NCBI RefSeq assembly: GCF_022701255.1
Contig: NZ_CP031705.1
Coordinates: 3,299,501 to 3,363,500, forward strand
Length of the DNA: 64,000 bases
Source of the DNA: Microcoleus vaginatus HSN003
GTDB taxonomy: Bacteria; Cyanobacteriota; Cyanobacteriia; Cyanobacteriales; Microcoleaceae
Direction of reading: 5' to 3'
Under the pieces are notes generated by a model. It did no database searches. It saw only the letters and a list, made by a program, of their open reading frames with translations, and had not been told where the DNA came from. The translations under genes were made by a program, and so were the position numbers. Below, in pieces: positions 38,483-48,547 of the stretch (positions are counted from its first letter, which is position 1; every line of letters begins with the position of its first letter).

Positions 38483-40046
38483 CTGCTTTTTCAGCGACTA
38501 TTCCTGGCAATTATACAGTAAAAATTGATCTTTGGCCCCACTCACTCTCCAGATTAATCTCTCCCCCCATCATCCGGGCGGCGTGCCACTGCCGCAGGCG
38601 ATAATGTACCCTGATAAATTGTAAGCTTTTGCAAGGTATATGTGGCTGTAGCTGCGGGTGATGCCAACTAGCAGCGACAAGTGTTTGCTGGCATTCATGC
38701 TGATTGTACTGGGATCTTGAGTGATGCTGTGCAATAATCGAACCTTAATATCTTCCCACCGGAAGATGCTTTTCGCTAAGGCATCGGCTTTTAATTCTAT
38801 GTTGGGTTTTGATTGCGATCGCATAATTTTAGCTGCATGAATACTGGCCAACATATCGCTGCAAAAATCGGCGGCACAACCCCCAAGAGCACACCGATTG
38901 TCATCCAAAATTGCAAAGTCAGGAAAAATGATGATTTCATAACATGAAATTTTTTGTACGCGAAATCGTTTGATACATACCACGAAGCCGCTGCTACTGC
39001 TTAGGAGTTAAGGCGTACACAGTATAGGCCGATTAACCTTGAGTGTCCTTTTGATCTTTATAGGATCATGTGATAATTTGCTACTGATTTTTTTTACGGT
39101 AATTACTTATACACGACTTGGGCAGGGATGCTACATATACTCGCCTCCGAAGTGGCAGCCTCTTTTGGGAACTTTTTCATGCGATCGCCTTTTATTAAAA
39201 AATTTAAAACTCCGGCAGCTAACTAAATTTATATCGGTGAAACTCTATCTTCTGTAGCACGATTGGGAAACCTATTTTTTCAAACAGTGGACGTATCAAC
39301 CGGGTTGTTTCACAAACATACGACAAGTGAGGGTGAGGGATATCGCTTGAAAAACAGGGTTTCTTTACCCATTCGCACCTCCACGACGCTCATTCGCGTG
39401 ATCGCCCCTGTAAGTATCTAAGAAAACTATTATGTCTGAATCCTGACCAAATAGGATATTGTCTCAAGCAATACCTAAAGGACTGTTACCAAAAAATTCA
39501 AGCTACCGATCGAAGTTTAGATCTATGGCAGCGATGGAGGACTCAACCTTCTCAAGGTAATTATCTCCCTCTTTAATTCAGTATAAAATTTTGCAAAAGG
39601 CGATGTCAATCTACTGAATTTTGTTGCAAATGCTACCTTTCTCCCCCACATTAAAACTTGGCTCATATTCGGTTTACCGTACATCCTTGTCAGTTGTATA
39701 GTAAATGATGTTATCTTTAACAGATGCTGTTGTCTAGCTTGGTTTGTGTAGCGAAAAAAGCTGCTAGTTGAGGAGGTATCTATCTTCAGGATGAAATTTC
39801 GCTAACCTACAAATTATCCCTAGGGGAACTGTTTCGCAATCGCATCCATGGTTATTATCAATGCAACGACAGTGAAGTTTTGGCAGATAGATATTGGGGT
39901 GTTACGAACAGTCTATCGGTTGGATTCTATGTAAACACCAGGAAAGGGGTAATTAATATTCACCCGCCCCTCTTTCCTTTTGGGCTATAACATCAGCGCT
40001 GGTAGCAGTGCCGAAAGCGAGTTAAAGTCTTCAGCGGGACTTAAAA
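38483..40046. other. 1.56-kb region without a clear gene
   Basis: No recognisable gene. A 137-codon minus-strand frame (38570-38983) has unusual Cys content and no known motif. On the plus strand a frame without start ends at 39576 with readable protein-like sequence (NPDQIGYCLKQYLKDCYQK, LWQRWRTQ) and may be a gene remnant. Likely a decayed stretch upstream of the exopolysaccharide genes. Confidence 0.4.
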
Positions 40047-41186
40047 ATGAAAATCACCTTTGTTCTTCCTACTCTGTCTCTGACTGGTGGAATACGAGTA
40101 ATATCTATTTTCGCAGAACTTTTGAGAAAACGAGGACACTCCGTGTTCGTCATCTCTGTAGCCCCTCCCCAGCCGAGTATGCGCCAGCAAGTCAAGTCGC
40201 TGCTGCGGGGAAGAGGTTGGATTTCCCCACCTGAAAAGGAACCCTCATTTTTCGATAACTTAGGTGTAGAACACAAAATTACCGATCGCTACCGCCCGGT
40301 AGAAGACAAAGATGTACCTGACGCTGACGTAGTAGTGGCCACCTGGTGGGAAACCGCCGAGTGGGTAGCCAAACTCTCTCCTAGCAAAGGAGCAAAAGCT
40401 TATTTTATCCAGCACCACGAAATTTTTGACTATCTACCTCAAGGAAGAGTAGAAGCAACCTGGATGCTGCCCATGCACAAAATTACGATCTCTGAGTGGT
40501 TAGTTGAGCTAGCTCGGACTAAATATGGCGATCGCCAAGTTTCCTTAGCTCCTCCTACCGTGGACACCAAGCAATTTTACGCCTGTCCTCGCAACAAACA
40601 ATCGGTTCCTACAGTTGGCCTAATGTACTCTACAGTCTATTGGAAAGGAACCGACATCGCCATCAAAGCTTATTCCCTAGCGGCCGAAAAGATCCCCAAC
40701 CTGCGTCTGGTTGCCTTCGGTACACAGGCCCCATCCCCGGAATTGCCGCTACCGCCAAATACCGAGTATGTAATTCAACCCGACCAAGACAAAATCAAAG
40801 ACTATTACAGTAAATGCGATGCATGGCTGCTGGCGAGCCGCTCAGAAGGCTTCGGCTTGCCTATTATCGAAGCGATGGCGTGCCGCACTCCCGTCATCAG
40901 TACCCCAGCAGGCGCTGCTCCTGAAATTTTGAGCGGGGGTACTGGCATACTTGTAAGACCTGAAGATCCCGAAGAAATGGCAAAAGCCATAGAGTCTATG
41001 TGTCAGTTGCGAAATTCCAAGTGGCAAGCCCTGTCTGAAGCAGCTTATGCCAAGGTGAACAATTATACCTGGGAAGATGCCACGGATCATTTTGAAGCAG
41101 CCTTGAAAGTTGCTATAGACAAATCTAAACAGCGCGACGTTAAGATAGTTTCGTTTTCTCCCTATGGAAAAATTCCGGTTGGCTAA
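40047..41186 (+). CDS. GT4-family glycosyltransferase (tandem paralogue 1)
   Basis: 379 residues, GT-B fold. N-terminus MKITFVLPTLSLTGGIRV; conserved ATWWETAEWVAKLSPSKG; C-terminal E-x7-E in SEGFGLPIIEAMACRTPVI, where the usual Gly after Cys is Arg. It is paralogous along its whole length to the gene 440 bp downstream. Probable cytoplasmic sugar transferase for exopolysaccharide made with the following Wzy-like and WecG-like genes. Sugar and acceptor unknown. Confidence 0.92.
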   Translation: MKITFVLPTLSLTGGIRVISIFAELLRKRGHSVFVISVAPPQPSMRQQVKSLLRGRGWISPPEKEPSFFDNLGVEHKITDRYRPVEDKDVPDADVVVATWWETAEWVAKLSPSKGAKAYFIQHHEIFDYLPQGRVEATWMLPMHKITISEWLVELARTKYGDRQVSLAPPTVDTKQFYACPRNKQSVPTVGLMYSTVYWKGTDIAIKAYSLAAEKIPNLRLVAFGTQAPSPELPLPPNTEYVIQPDQDKIKDYYSKCDAWLLASRSEGFGLPIIEAMACRTPVISTPAGAAPEILSGGTGILVRPEDPEEMAKAIESMCQLRNSKWQALSEAAYAKVNNYTWEDATDHFEAALKVAIDKSKQRDVKIVSFSPYGKIPVG

Positions 41187-41625
41187 CTGCTGCCCTTTTA
41201 AATTGTCGCTACCCGCGTTTTCGGCGCGGGATTCTCAGCCAAAACTCAATATGGTTTGATGGGGCGCTTCTGCCCCAACTAACATCACCTCTGTCCGGTT
41301 TTTAACCCAGCAGTCTCGACAAGAATTCTGACCGCACCGACGAGCGACTGCTGGGGTTATAAAGCGATCGGCAAAAATCTGAACCAGAGTGCAACGGAGG
41401 TTTTAAGGCTGGCTCCGTTACAGGTTAAACTTGTTTAGTCCTCAAACATCTCCCGATTTGTAATTGGGAAAAGTCCCTGAGGATCAAGTAAGATCGGCTC
41501 GACTATCGAGTTACGATCGCCTCCAGCACAGATCCGCACCCCGCAGAAAAGCCAAACAGAGGCTGGTAAGTGCCAACTTGCTTTAAGGAGGAGTTTTAAC
41601 CATTATCACTCTTCAGCATTTATTC
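41187..41625. other. 439-bp gap between the tandem GT4 genes
   Basis: No gene seen. AGGAGGAG at 41586-41593 would be an excellent ribosome-binding site but is about 32 bp before the ATG at 41626. The in-frame codons nearer to it are ATT and ATC, not standard starts. It may be an upstream leader. Confidence 0.4.
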
Positions 41626-42750
41626 ATGAAAATTACTTTTGTCCTGCCTACCCTTAGTCTTACAGGTGGCATGAGGGTGTTATCTATATACACAGAACTT
41701 CTCCAAAAACGGGGACACAAAATATTTATCGTCTCTATGCCCCTGCCGCAACCGACTTTAATCCAACAATTGCGATCGCTGCTGAGGGGTAGGGGTTGGC
41801 TGTCGGCTCCCAAAACACAAAAGTCTCACTTTGACAAGGTGGATGTCGAAAGCCGAGTTATCGAAACCAACCGTCCAATTACCGATCTTGACGTACCTGA
41901 TGCCGATATTGTCATGGCTACTTGGTGGGAAACTGCTGAGTGGGTGGCAAAACTCTCTCCCAGCAAAGGAACGAAAGTATATTTTCTCCAACATTACGAG
42001 GCTTTTGACTACGTACCAAAAGCTCGGGTAGAGGCAACTTGGCGGTTGCCGATGCACAAAATCGCTGTGGCCCAGTGGCTGGCCGACATAGCTCGGAATG
42101 AATACGGCGATTTTTCTGTATCTCTCGTCCCTCCTACGGTGGACACCAAACAGTTTTACGACCCCCACTCGCGAGCGAAGCAGCCGCGAGGCAAGCAATT
42201 AGTTCCCACAGTCGGGATGTACTATACTACAACTCCTTGGAAAGGCTGCGAGCTTGCCCTGAAAGCTTTCTCTTTAGCTGCTAAAAAAATTCCCAACCTT
42301 CGTTTAGTTGCCTTTGGTTCCGGCCACGATAGTTCTAATCCCAATTTGCTGCCTGAGGGTACTGAATATAATAAGGAACCTACTCAAGACCAACTAAAAG
42401 AATTTTACAGCAAATGCGATGCTTGGCTGTTTTCCAGCAGCTCCGAAGGCTTCGGTTTGCCAATTTTAGAAGCTATGGCTTGCGGCACTCCAGTCATTGG
42501 CACTCCTGCTGGTGCGGCTCCGGAACTACTTGCTGGCGGGGGTGGCATACTTGTCAAGCCACAAGACCCAGAGGATATGGCAAAAGCGATCGAGCAGATT
42601 TGTCAGTTGTCTGATGCCGAATGGCGCGCAATGTCCGAGACTGCTTTGCAGACGGTGATAAATTATACTTGGGAGGATGCAACTAATCTCTTTGAGGCGG
42701 CACTCTACACGGCTGTGGAACGTCAGGCACAATTAACCAACAATACGTAA
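41626..42750 (+). CDS. GT4-family glycosyltransferase (tandem paralogue 2)
   Basis: 374 residues, closely related to the preceding GT4 (shared MKITFVLPTLSLTGG, ATWWETAEWVAKLSPSKG, VPPTVDTKQFYD-like and WEDAT segments). It keeps the canonical EGFGLPILEAMACGTPVI motif that the first copy has altered. Between 42160 and 42190 it carries a short insertion (PHSRAKQPRGK) not in the paralogue. Expected to act at the cytoplasmic membrane in the same polysaccharide pathway. The pair arose by tandem duplication followed by divergence. Confidence 0.92.
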   Translation: MKITFVLPTLSLTGGMRVLSIYTELLQKRGHKIFIVSMPLPQPTLIQQLRSLLRGRGWLSAPKTQKSHFDKVDVESRVIETNRPITDLDVPDADIVMATWWETAEWVAKLSPSKGTKVYFLQHYEAFDYVPKARVEATWRLPMHKIAVAQWLADIARNEYGDFSVSLVPPTVDTKQFYDPHSRAKQPRGKQLVPTVGMYYTTTPWKGCELALKAFSLAAKKIPNLRLVAFGSGHDSSNPNLLPEGTEYNKEPTQDQLKEFYSKCDAWLFSSSSEGFGLPILEAMACGTPVIGTPAGAAPELLAGGGGILVKPQDPEDMAKAIEQICQLSDAEWRAMSETALQTVINYTWEDATNLFEAALYTAVERQAQLTNNT

Positions 42751-42855
42751 AATTGAGGTTGATTTACAAGATAGGGGTTGGGCGATCGGTTAATCGAGAA
42801 TTTTTATCGGGCAATTTGAGCTGTCTTTCTATAATTTTACTGCCAAAAAAGACCT

Positions 42856-44226
42856 ATGGTTGCATTAATCCCACTTGCTATGTTCGGCTTTATTCCAGTC
42901 GTTTTTTACCTGTTTGTGAGGTTTCCGGCTCAGCGGGCAGTAATTATAAGTTTTGTGGTAGCGTGGCTTTTTTTACCCCAAGCTTCTTATCCCATCCCCT
43001 CATTGCCACCGTATACCAAAATCTCCGCAGCTTGCTACGGCATTTTGCTGGGGACTCTGCTCTACGATACTGCGCGCCTCACATCTTTTAAGCCCGGTTG
43101 GCTGGACGTGCCAATGGTAATTTACTGTTTGTGTCCAATTGTTTCACAAGTTAGTAATGGCGGCAGCCCGATTTCTCCGACTGTCAACCAAATCGTTACT
43201 TGGGGTCTGCCTTATTTTTTAGGACGCTTGTATGTGGGCAATTTAGAGGGGCTGCGACAATTGGCGATCGGGATTTTTGCAGGTGGGTTAGCCTACATTC
43301 CTTTTACTTTAGTTGAAGGGGTTAAGGGCCCAATTCTCCACCAAATGATTTACGGCGTCAATGCCTTTGACGACTGGGGTCAAGCAAGGCGTTTGGGGGG
43401 GTGGAGGCCAGTAGTATTTATGCAGCACGGTTTGATGGTGGGCCTGTGGATGATGACAGCCGCCTTAATTGCTGTTTGGCTGTGGCAAACTGGGGCGCTT
43501 AAAAAGTTTATGGGCCGTAACATCAAGACTTTAGCAATTATATTAACTATCGCTTTTTTCCTGTGCCGTTCTACTGGCGCCTACAGTTTATTTGGAATAG
43601 CGTTGCTCATATTATTCTCTGCCAAATGGTTTCGCACCTCTTTGCCCTTGCTCTTGATAATTGGATATATAGTGTTTTATCTGTACATAGCTGCATCGGG
43701 TCAATTTTCGAGCAAAGACGTAGTTGAGTTCATCACTCAAATATTTGGCGAAGAACGAGCCAGCTCTTTGAAGTTTAGATTTGACAATGAAGAGATACTG
43801 GGGGAAAAGGCACGGCAAAGATTAATGTTTGGCTGGGGAGATTCCGGCGGCAACCGTGTGTATAACGAGTACGGAAAAGATATCTCGGTCACCGACAGCT
43901 TATGGATTATTGCATTTGGCGTCCACGGTCTAGTCGGTTTAGTTAGTTTATTTTCTTCATTGTTACTTCCTGTTATCGTCTTTTGCGTGTTTAAGTATCC
44001 CGCCAGAACCTGGTCTAATCCCAAAGTAGCACCTGCTGCCACCCTGGGAATAGCCTTAACTATGTACGTGTTTGACTGTGTTTTGAATGCTATGACTAAC
44101 CCGATTTTTGCGTTGATTGCTGGAGGAATATCGGGTCTTGTCTTAAAAGCTCCAGAAAGTCTTAAGGCCAAGAAAACCAGTTCGCCACCAAGAAGACAGT
44201 CGCTGGTTCACCAAAAATCAGGATGA
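42856..44226 (+). CDS. O-antigen polymerase/ligase-like membrane protein (Wzy/WaaL type)
   Basis: 456 residues with about ten to twelve hydrophobic segments and a larger loop near 285-345 (FITQIFGEERASSLKFRFDNE, MFGWGDSGGNRVYNEYG), the usual arrangement of Wzy/WaaL-like proteins. The loop motif GWG..G is typical of the polymerase family. It would polymerise or transfer lipid-linked oligosaccharide at the periplasmic face. It follows the second GT4 by 105 bp on the same strand, so the three probably act together. The ATG at 42856 lies 6 bp after an AAAAAAGACC stretch with no good ribosome site. Confidence 0.85.
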   Translation: MVALIPLAMFGFIPVVFYLFVRFPAQRAVIISFVVAWLFLPQASYPIPSLPPYTKISAACYGILLGTLLYDTARLTSFKPGWLDVPMVIYCLCPIVSQVSNGGSPISPTVNQIVTWGLPYFLGRLYVGNLEGLRQLAIGIFAGGLAYIPFTLVEGVKGPILHQMIYGVNAFDDWGQARRLGGWRPVVFMQHGLMVGLWMMTAALIAVWLWQTGALKKFMGRNIKTLAIILTIAFFLCRSTGAYSLFGIALLILFSAKWFRTSLPLLLIIGYIVFYLYIAASGQFSSKDVVEFITQIFGEERASSLKFRFDNEEILGEKARQRLMFGWGDSGGNRVYNEYGKDISVTDSLWIIAFGVHGLVGLVSLFSSLLLPVIVFCVFKYPARTWSNPKVAPAATLGIALTMYVFDCVLNAMTNPIFALIAGGISGLVLKAPESLKAKKTSSPPRRQSLVHQKSG

Positions 44227-44671
44227 TTTTCAGGGAGGCGATCGCTGCTTCACTTCAAGCTTGACACTATCTTGCCTTCCCTGGATACAAAAACTCAAAA
44301 ATATACCATTTTTGGAGAAAATCAAGTTCGGACATTGCACGATATTTCTCACTCTGTTAAAATTTTAATCTCACCAATAAATTATCTTTTTCATTAATTT
44401 GCAATGCTTCTAGTATTAGCAAGGAAGGGCTTTTTTATTGAATTTCTCTTGCTGCGATTTGTAAACGAAAATGGGCTTCATACACTTTTTTATAAAAGGA
44501 GCTGATTCTTTACACAATCTTTAAACATCCTGACTGGACAGGTAGGGTGTACGAGGATATACTGAGAAAAGTATATTCACTGAAGTGTCCAATTAGTGAA
44601 AACCTCAGGCTGTAGCATGGGTTATAATAGTGTGAGTTGTAGTTTAATATAAGGCGGGAAGGGAATAATAA
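44227..44671. other. Intergenic with candidate promoter before the WecG-like gene
   Basis: 445 bp, no gene. A TATAAT at 44623-44628 is a good -10 for the next gene; no matching -35 was found. AAGGGAA lies about 7 bp before the ATG at 44672. Confidence 0.45.
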
Positions 44672-45463
44672 ATGAAAACAGTTAATTTATTGAATGTCTC
44701 CATCGATAACTTCTCAATCACAGAGTTGTTTGAAAAACTAGACTACGAAGGTGGTGTCGTATTTACGCCAAATGTAGACCACTTGATTAAGTTGCAGTAT
44801 GACCGGGACTTCTATGAAGCTTACAATACCTCTACTTATAGAGTCTGCGACAGTCAAATATTGATGTATGCCTCCAAGTTTTTGGGTACTCCTATCAAAG
44901 AAAAAATTTCTGGTTCTGACTTGTTCCCTGCATTTTATATGTATCACAAAGATAACGAGAAGATTAAAATATTTTTGCTAGGAGCAGCCGAAGGTATTGC
45001 GAAGAAAGCCCAAGAAAAAATCAACCAAAAAATTGGGAGAGAAATAGTAGTTGAAGCACTTTCTCCTTCTTTTGGCTTTGAAAAAAATGAGGAAGAGTGT
45101 GAAAAAATAATAGACACGATCAATAAATCAGGAGCTACAGTCCTAGCCATAGGAGTGGGAGCGCCCAAGCAAGAGAAGTGGCTGGTTAAATACAAGAGCA
45201 AATTAACACACGTTAAAATTTTCTTAGCAGTAGGTGCAACCATTGATTTTGAGGCGGGTTGCAAAGCCAGAGCTCCCAAATGGATGAGCGAAGTCGGCAT
45301 AGAATGGGCGTACCGACTCTTAAGTGAACCGAGAAGGTTGTGGAAAAGATATTTGATTGAAGGTCTGCCTTTTTTCCGATTAATCTTAGAACAAAAATTA
45401 GGGTTTTATAAAATGCCTTTCGACAGCAAAACCCGGGAGCTAGAATGGAAAGGCGGCTCCTAA
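44672..45463 (+). CDS. WecG/TagA/CpsF-family glycosyltransferase (GT26)
   Basis: 263 residues. Family landmarks: TPNVDHLIKLQYD with the catalytic-region Asp, RVCDSQILMYASKFLG (the D-G/S-x-x loop), KIFLLGAAEGIAKKA, AIGVGAPKQEKWL, and AVGATIDFEAGCKARAPKWM. GT26 enzymes add ManNAc(A) or another sugar to a lipid-linked GlcNAc early in teichoic acid, ECA or exopolysaccharide assembly. It is a cytoplasmic, membrane-associated protein. Its base composition is clearly more AT-rich than neighbours, which may mean recent transfer. Confidence 0.93.
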   Translation: MKTVNLLNVSIDNFSITELFEKLDYEGGVVFTPNVDHLIKLQYDRDFYEAYNTSTYRVCDSQILMYASKFLGTPIKEKISGSDLFPAFYMYHKDNEKIKIFLLGAAEGIAKKAQEKINQKIGREIVVEALSPSFGFEKNEEECEKIIDTINKSGATVLAIGVGAPKQEKWLVKYKSKLTHVKIFLAVGATIDFEAGCKARAPKWMSEVGIEWAYRLLSEPRRLWKRYLIEGLPFFRLILEQKLGFYKMPFDSKTRELEWKGGS

Positions 45464-45657
45464 AAAGGGTAGCGACAAATCTCTAGCGTCAATTAAGCTG
45501 AGTATCAGAGAAAGTTCGTTTGACTTCAAGGTAAGACGGAAGCAAGCTGTGGATAGTCCGATCGCACTTTCTCTCAAAATTCTTCATTTTTGCTTTCAAG
45601 TCCAGGTAAAATCGGAGTGAAACCTTTTGTGGAAAATCCTAATTAGGGATACAACCG

Positions 45658-46101
45658 ATGAATCTGCCTTCTTTCTTGTGGTTGTGGAAAATAGCGGCTT
45701 GGTCAATGGGTGTTTCCCTGTTAGCTTACCTGTTGCTGGCCGTTACGGGAACCTGGATGTTTGCGGCTCGCAGTACGAAACAGCCCCGCCCGAAATGGCT
45801 GCGTCCCTTTCATTTAGCGACTGGTGTGGGGATGGCAACTTTGGTAATTTTACTGCTGGGAATTGGTGTAGTCGGTACGCTGGGATACTACGGCAATTTG
45901 GGTCACTCGGCTCATTTACCGGCCGGGTTAGCTGTTGTGGCTTTGGTGTTGGTTTCTGTTGGAAGCGGGCTGCAAATTGGTCCTAAACATCCTTGGGCGC
46001 GTCCCCTCCATATCGGCACTAATTTGGCCTTGTTTGGGGGATTTGTGACTGTGTTGCTCACAGGATGGACGATCGTACAAAAGTATTTGCCGAAAGTTTG
46101 A
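45658..46101 (+). CDS. DUF4079 membrane protein
   Basis: 147 residues with four membrane helices (about 10-33, 49-72, 80-102, 115-137). His residues in the helices (RPFHLATGVG, ARPLHIGTNLALF) recall the cytochrome b561-like layout assigned to DUF4079. Conserved in cyanobacteria, probably a plasma or thylakoid membrane protein; haem binding is inference only. It ends 54 bp before a bidirectional terminator. Confidence 0.85.
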   Translation: MNLPSFLWLWKIAAWSMGVSLLAYLLLAVTGTWMFAARSTKQPRPKWLRPFHLATGVGMATLVILLLGIGVVGTLGYYGNLGHSAHLPAGLAVVALVLVSVGSGLQIGPKHPWARPLHIGTNLALFGGFVTVLLTGWTIVQKYLPKV

Positions 46102-46155
46102 AAGCTGTCTATTTGACCTCAAACTATACCAAATATGCAAGGGAAAACATATATG

Positions 46156-46193
46156 TAAGGTGCGCTGCGGCGCACCTTAAGTTTATTTTTTTT
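46156..46193. terminator. Bidirectional terminator (GGTGCGC hairpin repeat)
   Basis: TAAGGTGCGC-TGCG-GCGCACCTTA is a perfect 10-bp stem (46156-46179), followed by a T-rich tract 46182-46193. It lies between two convergent genes and belongs to the repeat family at 17391 and 34478. Confidence 0.88.
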
Positions 46194-47130
46194 GCGTGAG
46201 TCCGCTTTTGGTGATGAATTCTAAAATATGCTGGGCGGTAATCTGTGGCTTTTCTAAGTGGGGAACGTGCCCGCAGTCGGGTATCCAAATTAGTTGAGAA
46301 TTGGCGATCGCCCTTGCAAACTTTTCCGCATCCGCCGTCCCCAAAATCCGGTCTTGTTTTCCCCACAAAATCAGTGTTTCCTGCTGAATTTGCGATAAGT
46401 TTGCCCCAAAACCTCCGTAACCGCCGCTTTTGGTAAACGCAATTAAAGCTTGATTCCAGTTGGGCATTTCCAAGTGCAAAGCAGCACAAGTTTGAGCATC
46501 TAGAGAAGCCAAATTTTTATCGAAATAAGCATTGATGCTAATTCGCTGGCGGATTTTGGGATTTCGCAAAAATGAAGTTGCCAAATATCCTAAAGGAGGA
46601 ACTAAAAACTTTCCCTTATTAGAACTGATTGCAAAACCTGCGCTATCTATTAACACTAATTGTTTTACAGCTTGGGGATAATTGAGGGTGAAATCAATTG
46701 CTGCTGCACCTCCCATTGAAGCACCGACTAAGATTACAGGCTGCGAAATTAGCGTTTTCCAGAAATAGTAGAGGTGAGTGGCGATCGCCTTTGGACTGAA
46801 TGCCAAACCCGTCGCTCTTTCTGTAAAGCCAAAACCCAACAAATCAACCGCCCAAGTTTCATTTTCGGCAGCCAGCAGCGGCAACAGGCGGCGGAATTCA
46901 AACAGGGAACTGTCGAACCCGTGAATTAGCAAAATAGGGGTGTTTCCGCTGCCTTGGCGCGCGTAGGTTGTGGCAATTGGCTGCTGGCTGAGGGGAGTTG
47001 TAATGGCTGCTTGTTGAATGCTTTGGGCTAAGGCAATTGAGGTAGATTCTGTGAGTTGTGCGATCGATTTTGGCAGAAAACTTGCTGGCATAATTCTTGA
47101 TAAATTGTGAATCGGTAGGGGCGGCGCCAC
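46183..47130 (-). CDS. Alpha/beta-fold hydrolase
   Basis: 315 residues. Oxyanion HG in ILLIHGFDSSLFEF, nucleophile Ser in VGASMGGAAA (about 137), acid Asp in LWGKQDRILGTADA and His in DCGHVPHLEKP form the complete catalytic set. A cap domain lies between. Similar cyanobacterial and plastid enzymes act on chlorophyll derivatives or esters, but the substrate cannot be read from sequence. No signal peptide is obvious; the first 25 residues are mildly hydrophobic. It is the only minus-strand gene of its unit. Confidence 0.92.
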   Translation of the reverse strand: MAPPLPIHNLSRIMPASFLPKSIAQLTESTSIALAQSIQQAAITTPLSQQPIATTYARQGSGNTPILLIHGFDSSLFEFRRLLPLLAAENETWAVDLLGFGFTERATGLAFSPKAIATHLYYFWKTLISQPVILVGASMGGAAAIDFTLNYPQAVKQLVLIDSAGFAISSNKGKFLVPPLGYLATSFLRNPKIRQRISINAYFDKNLASLDAQTCAALHLEMPNWNQALIAFTKSGGYGGFGANLSQIQQETLILWGKQDRILGTADAEKFARAIANSQLIWIPDCGHVPHLEKPQITAQHILEFITKSGLTQKK

Positions 47131-47472
47131 TGTGTTCGCCCTAACATTTAAGTATATATGCTTGCCCGATCGCTATTTTAGGAGTTGGGGCGATCAGTCC
47201 CTTAAAATTCGCTCGATACTCAGTATCCTTCAGCCCCGGCTTAGGTTTGTCGTGCGATCGCCAATATAGCAATTCTCAATTGCCCGCAATACAGTAAGGA
47301 TACGGCGTCGTGCTGTGTCCCCACGGAATATCTGTATGCACTCCACAGGATAAGGTGTACCGCGACCTGCGTACCCTAAAAAATGCAATAGAGGCGGGTT
47401 TTAGCCGGATTTGTCGATCGCAAAAATCCGTCTCCAACTCGCCCCTAATGACAACAGTTAACAATTAACTGA

Positions 47473-48507
47473 CTAATTCTTCGCCCCTACGCCAACATAC
47501 ATAATCGACTTATCCTCATTAATTTGGATTTTAAACAACCCTGATTTTTTGTAATCCATATAGTTAGCTAGATTAGATGTTAGAGTTTGAGATACTTGTT
47601 TTAAAATACTCGCCGAAGGAAAGACCTGCTTTCCGCGTGTAAAATCTTCCCAAAAACCGTGCATCTCGGCTAACATAGCGCCAATTTCGCCAAACATATC
47701 AAAACCTTTAATTTGAATATTGCCAAAACCAATATCCTGCATTACCACAGATAGTTCCTCCGGGGTAATAAACTTCTCCCAATCGTGAACGCCCCGCCTA
47801 ATTTCCTGCAAAAAATTTTCCATCAGCCCAATCATCACAACTTGCGAGGAAAAAGTTCTGTTGATTGTGTCAAAAAAGAACAATCCCCCAGGCTTAAGAA
47901 TCCTGTGAACCTCAGACACAACTTTTTTGTAATCGGCCACGTGTTCCAAAACATCGACGCAGATTACAACATCAAAGGTATTGTCAGGGTAGGGCATATT
48001 TTCGGCAAAACCTTGCCTGTAGTCAATCTCAAAACCGCTGGTAACTGCGTGATTTTGAGCTGCTACAATACATTTATCTGAGCGATCTATTCCAGAAACA
48101 ATAGCGCCTCTCTCGGCCATAAACTCGCAAGAAAAGCCGCCGCCACACCCGACATCTAAGGTTTTCAGCCCTTGCCAGTTAGTCGCGTGTCTGTCGAAAA
48201 ACTCAAATCTCGGTTTGTTGAGATGGTATAAGGCATAAATTTTAGCATTTTTGTCCCACCAATTATCGGCACTTTCATCATAAAATTCTAAATCATTTTT
48301 TACTTCTGTTTTCTGCACGATCTTCTCAGTCCTGATTAGTGGAAAATATAGATGGCGATTGTACTTTTGCGTGATTTTATAGGACTGACGCCAAAAAAAC
48401 CAATTTCTGTAGAAAATCGGATGTTTCGTGACGAGTTCACAGGCAGACACCGGGTTTTTGAATCCGCGCGCGTAAGTTCTATTTTCTCGTGAGTTGTGAA
48501 TTGCCAC
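47473..48507 (-). CDS. UbiG-like SAM-dependent methyltransferase
   Basis: 344 residues from GTG 48507. Class I methyltransferase core: LKTLDVGCGGGFSCEF (motif I, about 113-128), VSGIDRSD (acidic end of strand 2), DVVICVDVLEHV and ILKPGGLFFFDTINR. It resembles UbiG (quinone O-methyltransferase), including the N-terminal FYDESADNWWDK. Residues 1-63 are extra compared with UbiG. A GTG at 48318 preceded by GAGAAG would give a standard 281-residue protein and may be the real start. Quinone or glycan-lipid methylation are both possible. Confidence 0.88.
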   Translation of the reverse strand: MAIHNSRENRTYARGFKNPVSACELVTKHPIFYRNWFFWRQSYKITQKYNRHLYFPLIRTEKIVQKTEVKNDLEFYDESADNWWDKNAKIYALYHLNKPRFEFFDRHATNWQGLKTLDVGCGGGFSCEFMAERGAIVSGIDRSDKCIVAAQNHAVTSGFEIDYRQGFAENMPYPDNTFDVVICVDVLEHVADYKKVVSEVHRILKPGGLFFFDTINRTFSSQVVMIGLMENFLQEIRRGVHDWEKFITPEELSVVMQDIGFGNIQIKGFDMFGEIGAMLAEMHGFWEDFTRGKQVFPSASILKQVSQTLTSNLANYMDYKKSGLFKIQINEDKSIMYVGVGAKN

Positions 48508-48547
48508 AGTTGTTTATTATAATATCTCTGGCATAAATTTCAACCAG

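Noticed and set aside
38570..38983. Minus-strand open frame of 137 codons
   Set aside because: Odd composition, no family resemblance, located in a decayed-looking region; kept only as part of the intergenic note.
47276..47464. Minus-strand open frame of 62 codons
   Set aside because: Arg/Cys-rich random-looking translation of spacer DNA.
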